Assembly (NCBI GenBank): GCA_951813325.1
Contig: OX638350.1
Span: 2,895,954-2,959,953, forward strand
Length of the DNA stretch: 64,000 bases
Direction of reading: 5' to 3'
From: an uncultured Acidimicrobiales bacterium
GTDB lineage: Bacteria > Actinomycetota > Acidimicrobiia > Acidimicrobiales > Bin134
The notes below the pieces were generated by a model, which was given only the letters and a program-made list of their open reading frames with translations, had not been told where the DNA came from and made no database searches. Shown one piece after another: positions 25,501 to 29,717 of the stretch. Position 1 is the stretch's first letter, and each line of letters begins with the position of its first letter. Both the position numbers and the translations under genes were made by a program.

Positions 25501-27796
25501 GGCTCTGGCGCTGCCCGCCGCGAGCGAGGGCACAGCGCCGATAGCCTATTCGCTGAGCCCGGCTGCGCCCGCGGGCCTGGTATTCGACGCCGCCACGCGC
25601 CAGTTGTCGGGCACCCCCGAGGTCGCCCGGACGGCCACCGAATACACGCTGGTCGCCACCGACGCTGTCGGCGACGAAGCATCGGTCGCCTTCGACATCA
25701 CCGTAACCGCTGATGACCCCAACCAGGCGGTGGCGGTACCGGACGCGGCGCTGCGGGCGTTGATCAAAGAAGAGTTGGACATCTCTGCTTTGAGGGCCAT
25801 CACCGAGGCCGACATGGCCGCCCTCACCGAGATTTCTGATTCCGACGCGGGTGTGGGCGACCTGACCGGCTTGAAGTACGCCACCGCGCTCACCACCCTG
25901 GAGCTCCGCGGCGGCACCGTTTCTGATCTGTCCCCGCTCACCAGCCTCATCTCGCTCACCGATTTGGATCTTCGGGGCAATTCGATCTCGGATGTCTCGG
26001 CGCTGTCGGGGTTGGGCGGGCTGACGTCGCTTGAGCTCGGTGTCAACTCGATCTCGGACGTCTCGGCGCTGTCGGGGTTGGTTGGCCTCACCTCTTTGGG
26101 CCTGGACGTCAACTCGGTTTCGGACGTCTCGGCGCTGTCGGGGTTGGTTGGCCTCACCGAGCTGGGGCTGAGGTTCAACTCGATCTCGGACATCTCAGAT
26201 CTGTCGGGGTTGGTTGGCCTCACCTCTTTGAGCCTGAGCGGCAACTCGGTTTCGGACGTCTCGGCGCTGTCGGGGTTGGTTGGCCTCGCGACGCTGTGGC
26301 TGAACAGCAACTCGGTGTCGGACATCTCGGCGCTGTCGGGGTTGGTTGGCTTGGCGACTTTGAGCCTGGACGGCAACTCGGTGTCGGACGTCTCGGCGCT
26401 GTCGGATCTGACGGGTCTGGCGTCGTTGTGGCTCGGCAACAACTCGGTGTCGGATCTGTCTGATCTGTCGGCTTTGACGGGCTTGACGGCGTTGGGCCTC
26501 AACGGCAACTCGATCACCGACGTCTCGGACCTGTCGGCTTTGACGGGCTTGGCGTTGTTGCGGCTCAACAACAACTCGTTGTCTGATCTGTCTGATCTGT
26601 CGGCCTTGACGGGCTTGGAGACCCTGTATCTCCACGACAACTCGATCACCGACGTCTCCGCGCTGGCGGGCCTCACCGCCCTGGAGACCCTGTATCTCCA
26701 CGACAACTCGATCACCGACGTCTCCGCGCTGGCGGGCCTCACCGCCCTGGAGACGCTGTGGCTCAACGAAAACTCGATCACCGACATCTCGGACCTCTCC
26801 GCGCTGACCGCGCTCACCGCTTTGAGGCTCAACGACAACTCGGTCACCGACGTCTCCGCGCTGGCGGGCCTCACCGCGCTGGAGGCGCTGCACTTCAACG
26901 ACAACTCGGTCTCGGACCTCTCCGCGCTGGCAGGCCTCACCGCGCTGGAGGCCCTGCACCTGGCCAAAAACGCCATCTCTGATCTCGGGCCGCTGGTGTC
27001 GAACACCGGGCTGGGCTCAGGCGACACCATCATCGTGGAGCGCAACCCGCTCGACGCCGCCTCCACCGGCACCCACATCCCCGCCCTAGAAGCCCGAGGC
27101 GCCACCGTCGACGACGACCCGGTATCGCCCGCCAAGCCCGCCGCCCCCGCCAAACCCGCCGCCGCCGCCGGCGCCGCGCAGGTCGCGCTGAGCTGGACGG
27201 CGCCCGCCGACGGCGGATCAGCGATCACCAAATGGCAGTACTCCCAGAAAACCGGCAACAGCGAGTTCGGGGCGTGGACCGACGTGGCCAACAGCGCCCC
27301 GGGACAAACCAACGCCACCGGCTACACCATCACCGGCCTGGCCCACGCCACCGCCTACGAGTACCGGGTGCGGGCCGCCAACGCGCAAGGCGCGGGCGGA
27401 GTGTCAGAGGACTCCGACGCCGCCACCACCGACGCGCCCGCCGCCACACTAGCCATCACCTCCAACGCGGGCACCGACAACACCTACCAAACAGGCGACA
27501 CCATCGAAATCACCGCCACGTTCGCCGAAACCATGACCGTCACCGGCACACCCCAAATCGCCCTCACCATAGGCACAACCACCCGCCAAGCCGCCTACAC
27601 CTCCGGATCAGCCACCGCCAACCTGGTATTCACCTACACCGTCGCCACAGGCGACACCGACACCAACGGCATCTCCATCGCCCAAGACACCCTCGCGCTC
27701 AACGGAGGCACCATCACCGACACCAACGGCAACAACACCCCGCTGACCCACAACCCCATCACCGACGACACCAACCACACCGTCGACACCACCTAA
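10583..27796 (+). CDS. Giant secreted leucine-rich-repeat / FN3 / Ig-like protein (about 5,737 residues)
   Basis: The ATG at 10583 gives a clear signal peptide (LGLLAVLFLLVAGLAAKATA, cleavage near residue 31). Five modules follow, each with a He_PIG-like Ig domain (ADQSYTQNTAITAL), an LRR cap (DTALRALIETELG to DLTGLKYATAL), an array of 22-residue LRRs of SDS22/internalin type (LTALTHLDLASNSISDIS), an FN3 domain (PAKPGAVGGHGQVSLSWAAP) and a beta-sandwich domain (YRAGDVIEVTATF to DPDHKVDTT). Approximate residues: module 1, 34-896; module 2, 897-3373 (its LRR array alone about 2,100 residues); module 3, 3374-4123; module 4, 4124-4953; module 5, 4954-5737, the most divergent. There are roughly 160 LRRs. 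No LPXTG motif, C-terminal membrane helix or enzyme domain is seen, so release or non-covalent attachment is likely. An adhesin or host/cell-interaction role is inferred from the architecture. Long near-identical DNA repeats make assembly errors possible. Confidence 0.88.
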   Translation: MNRTALAKAPLGLLAVLFLLVAGLAAKATAQGGTALSFGSASVADQSYTQNTAITALTLPAASGGTAPIAYSLSPALPAGLTFDTTTRVLSGTPEVARAATEYTYTATDDADDEASTTFDITVTADDPNRAVTISDTALRALIETELGKTSGATITEADMATLTEITETSAGVADLTGLKYATALTTLELGSGTISDLSPLTSLVTLTTLGLASNSISDVSDLSGLTALTHLDLAYNSISDVSDLSGLTALTYLDLAYNSISDVSDLSALTALTHLDLAFNSVSVSDVSDLSALTALTHLDLAYNSISDVSDLSALTALTDLDLGSNSISDVSDLSALTALTDLDLGSNSISDVSDLSALTALTHLNLHDNWVSDVSALSGLTALTYLNLHNNLVSDVSALSGLTALTTLSLGNFSIGNSVGNNSVSDVSALSAMTALTYLDLWSNSVSDVSALSGLTALTTLLLNDNSISDVSALSAMTALTTLLLNDNSISDISDLSALTALTRLDLASNSISDISDLSGLTALTHLDLHNNSISDISALSAMTALTHLYLRSNSVSDVSDLSALTALTTLDLASNSISDVSDLSALTALTTLLLNDNSISDISDLSGLTALRSLDLGSNAVSDVGPLVSNSGLGSGDSVVLERNPLSTTATGTDIPALVARGVSVDDDPVSPAKPAAPAKPGAVGGHGQVSLSWAAPANGGSAITGWRYSQKAGSGEFGGWVDVADSAAGDTNASGYTVTGLVHGASYVFRVQAVNAVGAGGVSAESDATTTDAAAVTIAITSDAGSNDTYRAGDVIEVTATFGGAVTVTGTPQIALDVGEDVRQAAYTSGSGTVDLVFTYTVTAGDADADGISVAQDALALNAGAIVDTDGDNAELSHIAIGDDPDHKVDTTLLSFWPASVADQSYTQNTAITALALPAASEGTAPIAYSLSPAAPAGLVFDAATRQLSGTPEVARTATAYTLVATDAVGDEASVAFDITVTADDPDRAVTIPDTALRALIETELGTTSGTVITEGDMATLTEISETNAGVADLTGLKYATALTYLDLAYNSISDVSDLSGLTALTYLDLASNSISDVSALSGLTALTYLDLGSNSISDISALSALTALTHLDLHDNWVSDVSALSAMTALTYLNLHNNLVSDVSALSALTALTTLSLGNFSIGNSVGNNSVSDVSALSAMTALTYLDLRSNSVSDVSALSALTALTTLLLDDNSISDISDLSALTALTTLLLDDNSISDISDLSGLTALTHLDLHNNSISDISALSAMTALTRLDLHNNSISDISDLSALTALTTLLLNDNSISDISALSAMTALRGLDLNDNSISDISDLSGLTALTHLDLNDNSISDISDLSGLTALTHLDLNDNSISDISDLSGLTALRGLDLASNSISDISDLSGLTALRGLDLASNSISDISALSAMTALTRLDLAFNSISDISALSAMTALTRLDLASNSISDISALSAMTALTHLDLASNSISDISALSAMTALTTLELGGGTISDISALSAMTALTHLDLASNSISDISALSAMTALTHLDLASNSISDISALSAMTALTHLDLASNSISDISALSAMTALTHLDLASNSISDISALSGLTALTHLDLAFNSVSVSDVSDLSGLTALTYLDLAYNSISDVSDLSGLTALTYLDLASNSISDVSALSGLTALTYLDLGSNSISDISALSALTALTHLDLHDNWVSDVSALSAMTALTYLNLHNNLVSDVSALSALTALTTLSLGNFSIGNSVGNNSVSDVSALSAMTALTYLDLRSNSVSDVSALSALTALTTLLLDDNSISDISDLSALTALTTLLLDDNSISDISDLSGLTALTHLDLHNNSISDISALSAMTALTRLDLHNNSISDISDLSALTALTTLLLNDNSISDISALSAMTALRGLDLNDNSISDISDLSGLTALTGLYLNDNSISDISDLSGLTALTHLDLNDNSISDISDLSGLTALRGLDLASNSISDISDLSGLTALRGLDLASNSISDISALSAMTALTRLDLAFNSISDISALSAMTALTRLDLASNSISDISALSAMTALTHLDLASNSISDISALSAMTALTTLELGGGTISDISALSAMTALTHLDLASNSISDISALSAMTALTHLDLASNSISDISALSAMTALTHLDLASNSISDISALSAMTALTHLDLASNSISDISALSGLTALTHLDLAFNSVSVSDVSDLSGLTALTYLDLAYNSISDVSDLSGLTALTYLDLASNSISDVSALSGLTALTYLDLGSNSISDISALSALTALTHLDLHDNWVSDVSALSAMTALTYLNLHNNLVSDVSALSALTALTTLSLGNFSIGNSVGNNSVSDVSALSAMTALTYLDLRSNSVSDVSALSALTALTTLLLDDNSISDISDLSALTALTTLLLDDNSISDISDLSGLTALTHLDLHNNSISDISALSAMTALTRLDLHNNSISDISDLSALTALTTLLLNDNSISDISALSAMTALTHLDLNDNSISDISDLSGLTALTHLDLNDNSISDISDLSGLTALTHLDLNDNSISDISDLSGLTALRGLDLASNSISDISDLSGLTALRGLDLASNSISDISALSAMTALTRLDLAFNSISDISALSAMTALTRLDLASNSISDISALSAMTALTHLDLASNSISDISALSAMTALTTLELGGGTISDISALSAMTALTHLDLASNSISDISALSAMTALTHLDLASNSISDISALSAMTALTHLDLASNSISDISALSAMTALTHLDLASNSISDISALSGLTALTHLDLAFNSVSVSDVSDLSGLTALTYLDLAYNSISDVSDLSGLTALTYLDLGSNSISDVSALSGLTALTYLDLGSNSISDISALSALTALTHLDLHDNWVSDVSALSAMTALTYLNLHNNLVSDVSALSALTALTTLSLGNFSIGNSVGNNSVSDVSALSAMTALTYLDLRSNSVSDVSALSALTALTTLLLDDNSISDISDLSALTALTTLLLDDNSISDISDLSGLTALTHLDLHNNSISDISALSAMTALTRLDLHNNSISDISDLSALTALTTLLLNDNSISDISALSAMTALTHLDLNDNSISDISDLSGLTALRSLDLGSNAVSDVGPLVSNSGLGSGDSVVLERNPLSTTATGTDIPALVARGVSVDDDPVSPAKPAAPAKPGAVGGHGQVSLSWAAPANGGSAITGWRYSQKAGSGEFGGWVDVADSAAGDTNASGYTVTGLVHGASYVFRVQAVNAVGAGGVSAESDATTTDAAAVTIAITSDAGSNDTYRAGDVIEVTATFGGAVTVTGTPQIALDVGEDVRQAAYTSGSGTVDLVFTYTVTAGDADADGISVAQDALALNAGAIVDADGDNAELSHIAIGDDPDHKVDTTLLSFWPASVADQSYTQNTAITALALPAASEGTAPIAYSLSPAAPAGLVFDAATRQLSGTPEVARTATAYTLVATDAVGDEASVAFDITVTADDPDRAVTIPDTALRALIETELGTTSGTVITEGDMATLTEISETNAGVADLTGLKYATALTTLELRSGTISDLSPLTSLVTLTHLDLASNSISDVSDLSGLTALTHLDLASNSISDVSALSGLTALTHLDLASNSISDVSALSGLTALTYLDLASNSISDISDLSGLTALTYLDLHDNWVSDVSALSAMTALTYLNLHNNLVSDVSALSGLTALTTLSLGNFSIGNSVGNNSVSDVSALSAMTALTYLDLRSNSVSDVSALSALTALTYLDLRSNSVSDVSDLSAMTALTTLLLNDNSISDVSALSALTALTHLYLRSNSVSDVSDLSAMTALTYLDLRSNSVSDVSDLSAMTALTTLLLNDNSISDISDLSGLTALRSLDLGSNAVSDVGPLVSNSGLGSGDSVVLERNPLSTTATGTDIPALVARGVSVDDDPVSPAKPAAPAKPGAVGGHGQVSLSWAAPANGGSAITGWRYSQKAGSGEFRGWVDVADSAAGDTNASGYTVTDLVHGASYVFRVQAVNAVGAGGVSAESDATTTDAAAVTIAITSDAGSNDTYRAGDVIEVTATFGGAVTVTGTPQIALDVGEDVRQAAYTSGSGTVDLVFTYTVTAGDADADGISVAQDALALNAGAIVDTDGDNAELSHIAIGDDPDHKVDTTLLSFWPASVADQSYTQNTAITALALPAASEGTAPIAYSLSPAAPAGLVFDAATRQLSGTPEVARTATAYTLVATDAVGDEASVAFDITVTADDPDRAVTIPDTALRALIETELGTTSGTVITEGDMATLTEISETNAGVADLTGLKYATALTYLDLASNSISDVSDLSGLTALTYLDLASNSISDVSALSGLTALTYLDLASNSISDISALSALTALTHLDLASNSISDISALSALTALTHLDLASNSISDISALSGLTALTTLLLNDNSISDISDLSGLTALTHLDLASNSISDISDLSGLTALTTLLLNDNSISDISDLSGLTALTHLDLASNSISDISDLSGLTALTHLDLNDNSISDISDLSGLTALTTLLLNDNSISDISALSAMTALTTLLLNDNSISDISDLSAMTALTRLDLASNSISDISDLSGLTALTRLLLNDNSISDISDLSALTALTSLDLNDNSISDISDLSALTALTSLDLNDNSISDISDLSALTALTGLLLNDNSISDVSDLSALTALTGLYLNDNSVSDVSALSALTALRSLDLGSNAVSDVGPLVSNSGLGSGDSVVLERNPLSTTATGTDIPALVARGVSVDDDPVSPAKPAAPAKPGAVGGHGQVSLSWAAPANGGSAITGWRYSQKAGSGEFGGWVDVADSAAGDTNASGYTVTDLVHGTSYVFRVQAVNAVGAGGVSAESDATTTDAAAVTIAITSDAGSNDTYRAGDVIEVTATFGGAVTVTGTPQIALDVGEDVRQAAYTSGSGTVDLVFTYTVTAGDADADGISVAQDALALNAGAIVDTDGDNAELSHIAIGDDPDHKVDTTLLSFWPASVADQSYTQNTAITALALPAASEGTAPIAYSLSPAAPAGLVFDAATRQLSGTPEVARTATEYTLVATDAVGDEASVAFDITVTADDPNQAVAVPDAALRALIKEELDISALRAITEADMAALTEISDSDAGVGDLTGLKYATALTTLELRGGTVSDLSPLTSLISLTDLDLRGNSISDVSALSGLGGLTSLELGVNSISDVSALSGLVGLTSLGLDVNSVSDVSALSGLVGLTELGLRFNSISDISDLSGLVGLTSLSLSGNSVSDVSALSGLVGLATLWLNSNSVSDISALSGLVGLATLSLDGNSVSDVSALSDLTGLASLWLGNNSVSDLSDLSALTGLTALGLNGNSITDVSDLSALTGLALLRLNNNSLSDLSDLSALTGLETLYLHDNSITDVSALAGLTALETLYLHDNSITDVSALAGLTALETLWLNENSITDISDLSALTALTALRLNDNSVTDVSALAGLTALEALHFNDNSVSDLSALAGLTALEALHLAKNAISDLGPLVSNTGLGSGDTIIVERNPLDAASTGTHIPALEARGATVDDDPVSPAKPAAPAKPAAAAGAAQVALSWTAPADGGSAITKWQYSQKTGNSEFGAWTDVANSAPGQTNATGYTITGLAHATAYEYRVRAANAQGAGGVSEDSDAATTDAPAATLAITSNAGTDNTYQTGDTIEITATFAETMTVTGTPQIALTIGTTTRQAAYTSGSATANLVFTYTVATGDTDTNGISIAQDTLALNGGTITDTNGNNTPLTHNPITDDTNHTVDTT
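12421..25720 (+). repeat. 1,305-bp FN3 / beta-domain / Ig / LRR-cap cassette, three full copies and one partial
   Basis: Near-identical copies occupy 12421-13725, 19852-21156 and 22102-23406, all with the same length. A fourth starts at 24589 and stays close until about 25720, where the LRR cap diverges. Each runs from the last LRR (CCTCAGAAGCCTGG) through FN3, beta-sandwich and Ig domains to the next LRR array. Differences are single bases, for example ggcgccatcgtcgacACC versus GCC, or gagttcGGG versus AGG, so copies are recently duplicated or being homogenised. Confidence 0.9.
13721..19855 (+). repeat. 1,749-bp LRR super-repeat, about 3.5 tandem copies
   Basis: The block 13741-15489 recurs at 15490-17238 and 17239-18987 with identical spacing, and a partial fourth copy runs from 18988 to about 19855. 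Each full unit encodes 583 residues of LRRs including the odd repeats FSIGNSVGNNS and FNSVSVSDVS, which mark the phase. Copies differ at a handful of codons: RGLDLNDNS in copies 1-2 versus THLDLNDNS in copies 3-4, one TGLYLNDNS in copy 2, and GSNS for ASNS in copy 4. Confidence 0.93.
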
Positions 27797-27835
27797 CCAC
27801 CACCGACCACACCGTCGACACCACCTAACCACCAC
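27774..27835 (+). repeat. 32-bp tandem duplication spanning the giant gene's stop codon
   Basis: The segment from 27774 to 27805, which encodes the final residues (HTVDTT) and the TAA stop, is repeated from 27806. The second copy again contains ACCGTCGACACCACC followed by TAA but lies outside the reading frame's end. This parallels the stop-spanning repeat of the AIM24 gene. Confidence 0.9.
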
Positions 27836-27966
27836 CCAGCCCCCCCCCCGCCACCCCACACAACCAAAAACCCGGGACTGACAGCCCCCTCCCCCGGCGA
27901 GCACGAGGCTCATCCCAAACCCGCCTGACAAGCAGCCGGAGGCCTCGACCGGGCAGACTACGGACC

Positions 27967-28899
27967 ATGGGTGATCGACCAGTTGCGTTCGTGACCGGGG
28001 CCAGCCGGGGGATCGGCAAGGCGTGTTCGGTGCATTTGGCCCGAGCCGGATTCGATGTGGCCGTGTCGGCCCGGACCGTGGCCGAGGGCGAGCAGCGGGA
28101 GCACTCCTCCACCGTCAAGCGGTCGGACACCTCGCCGCTGCCCGGCAGCTTGTCGGCCACCGCCGCTCTGGTGGCCGAAGCCGGGGGCGACGCGCTGATC
28201 ATGGCTGCCGACCTGCTCGACCACGACTCTTTGGAGGCGGCAGCCGCCACCGTGCTGGAGCGCTGGGGGCGAGTGGACGTGCTGGTGAACAACGGCCGCT
28301 ACATCGGTCCGGGCCACATGGACCGCCTGCTGGAAACCCCCATCGAGCTGCTCGACCGCCATCTGCGGGCCAACTGCCTGGCCCCGCTGGTGCTCACCAA
28401 GGCGCTCTTGCCCCCGATGATCGAGCGGGGCCGCGGCGCCATCGTGAACATCACCTCGGCGTCGGGCTACGCCGACCCCACCTCGGCAGCGGGCGACGGG
28501 GGCTGGGGCATGGGCTACGGCATCAGCAAGGGAGCTTTTCACCGGGTGGCCGGGTTCTTGGCCGTCGAGCACGGCGGCGACGGCATCAACGCCTTCAACG
28601 TGCAGCCCGGCTACATCTCCACCGAGCGCATCGCCCAGGACATGGCCCAGTTCGGCTTCGAGGACACCGGCCAACCTCCCGATGTGATCGGCGCGGTGGT
28701 GGCCTGGCTGGCCACCGACCCCGAGGCCCGGCAGCTCAACGGCACCAACATAGAGGCCCAGTTCTTCTGCCATGAGCGGGGCCTGCTGCCCGGCTGGGAC
28801 GGGCCGGCGCCCAATACCGCCGCCATTCGCTACGACCTGAGCGGCGCCGTCCTGGCCGAGAACGAGGCCCGGCTCCTGGCCCAAAGGACCCAAGAGTGA
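27967..28899 (+). CDS. SDR-family oxidoreductase
   Basis: A 310-residue short-chain dehydrogenase/reductase using NAD(P)H. The Rossmann fold is shown by TGASRGIG at residues 10-17 and VLVNNG near 105-110. The catalytic region has Ser in NITSASGY (about 164-166) with YGISK giving Tyr184 and Lys188. The stretch between strands is extended (residues about 40-65), and the C-terminus is about 40 residues longer than a typical 250-260-residue SDR, ending after FCHERGLLPGW. Substrate unknown. The stop overlaps the GTG start of the glycosyltransferase by 4 bp, so the two are translationally coupled. Confidence 0.88.
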   Translation: MGDRPVAFVTGASRGIGKACSVHLARAGFDVAVSARTVAEGEQREHSSTVKRSDTSPLPGSLSATAALVAEAGGDALIMAADLLDHDSLEAAAATVLERWGRVDVLVNNGRYIGPGHMDRLLETPIELLDRHLRANCLAPLVLTKALLPPMIERGRGAIVNITSASGYADPTSAAGDGGWGMGYGISKGAFHRVAGFLAVEHGGDGINAFNVQPGYISTERIAQDMAQFGFEDTGQPPDVIGAVVAWLATDPEARQLNGTNIEAQFFCHERGLLPGWDGPAPNTAAIRYDLSGAVLAENEARLLAQRTQE

Positions 28900-29615
28900 C
28901 TCCTGGGAACCGGCTCGACCTGTGCGCGGTCATGCCGGTGTACAACGAGGAGGAGATTGTCGCCCAGGTGGCGGAGAGCTGGCTGGCAATGCTCGACGGC
29001 CTGGGCATCGGCTACGAGCTGGTGGCCATCGTGGACGGGGCCACCGACGCCAGCGAGCAGGTGCTGCGGGCGGTGGCCGAGCGCCATCCGCGCCTGGTGG
29101 TGGACGCCAAGCCCAACAGCGGCCACGGGCCCACCATTTTGAGGGGCTACCGCCGGGGGGTGGTCACCGCCGAATGGGTGTTCCAAACCGACTCCGACGA
29201 CGAGATGCCGGCCGCGTCGTTCCGCGAGCTGTGGGAGCTTCGCCACGATATGGACGGCGTGATGGGCATACGCTCCGGCAGGAATCAGCCGCTGGGCCGG
29301 CGAGTCATCACTCGGGCCGCCCGGCTCACCGCCCGGGCAGCCTTCGGCTGTCGCCTGGCCGACGTGAACTGCCCCTACCGGCTGATGCGGTCGTCGGCGC
29401 TCGCCCCGCTGCTGGCGCCCATCCCCGACAACACCTTCGCCCCCAACGTGGTGCTCTCGGGGATGCTGTCCCGCTCCGGGGCCCGGTTGGCCCAAGTGCC
29501 GGTCCCCCACCATCACCGCTCCACGGGTGTGGTCTCCATACTGGGCTGGCGGGCGCTTCGGGCTGCGGTCCGCTCCTTCGGCCAAACCCTGCGCCTCAGC
29601 CGCACCCGCTTCTGA
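28896..29615 (+). CDS. Family 2 glycosyltransferase (dolichol-phosphate-sugar synthase-like)
   Basis: A 239-residue GT-A fold glycosyltransferase beginning AVMPVYNEEEIVAQV, with the donor-binding VDGATDAS, PNSGHGPTILRGYR and the metal-binding acidic cluster FQTDSDDEMP. It resembles polyprenyl-phosphate mannose/glucose synthases but has no C-terminal membrane helices; the C-terminal part (HHHRSTGVVSILGWRALRAA) is basic and could lie on the membrane surface. A sugar such as mannose or glucose transferred from a nucleotide to a lipid carrier is likely from the family. GTG start inside the SDR stop codon. It could supply GT-C enzymes like those at 1-3356, but that link is speculative. Confidence 0.87.
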   Translation: MTPGNRLDLCAVMPVYNEEEIVAQVAESWLAMLDGLGIGYELVAIVDGATDASEQVLRAVAERHPRLVVDAKPNSGHGPTILRGYRRGVVTAEWVFQTDSDDEMPAASFRELWELRHDMDGVMGIRSGRNQPLGRRVITRAARLTARAAFGCRLADVNCPYRLMRSSALAPLLAPIPDNTFAPNVVLSGMLSRSGARLAQVPVPHHHRSTGVVSILGWRALRAAVRSFGQTLRLSRTRF

Positions 29616-29641
29616 TCCCCAACAGCCTGATTGCCGCCCAT

Positions 29642-29664
29642 TTGTCACTGCGGACGGGTACCTT
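29642..29664 (+). promoter_or_regulatory. Candidate PafBC (RecA-NDp) DNA-damage promoter before the topoisomerase genes
   Basis: TTGTCACTG, eight arbitrary bases, then TACCTT matches the mycobacterial RecA-NDp consensus TTGTCRGTG-N8-TAnnnT at 8 of 9 fixed upstream positions and fully in the -10. The predicted start would be near 29671, leaving a leader of about 47 nt with an AAGGGA ribosome-binding site before the ATG at 29718. Confidence 0.6.
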
Positions 29665-29717
29665 CTAATTGGGCCCCGCCCGCACAACTTCCCCCCACAA
29701 GACCTGCTAAGGGAACC

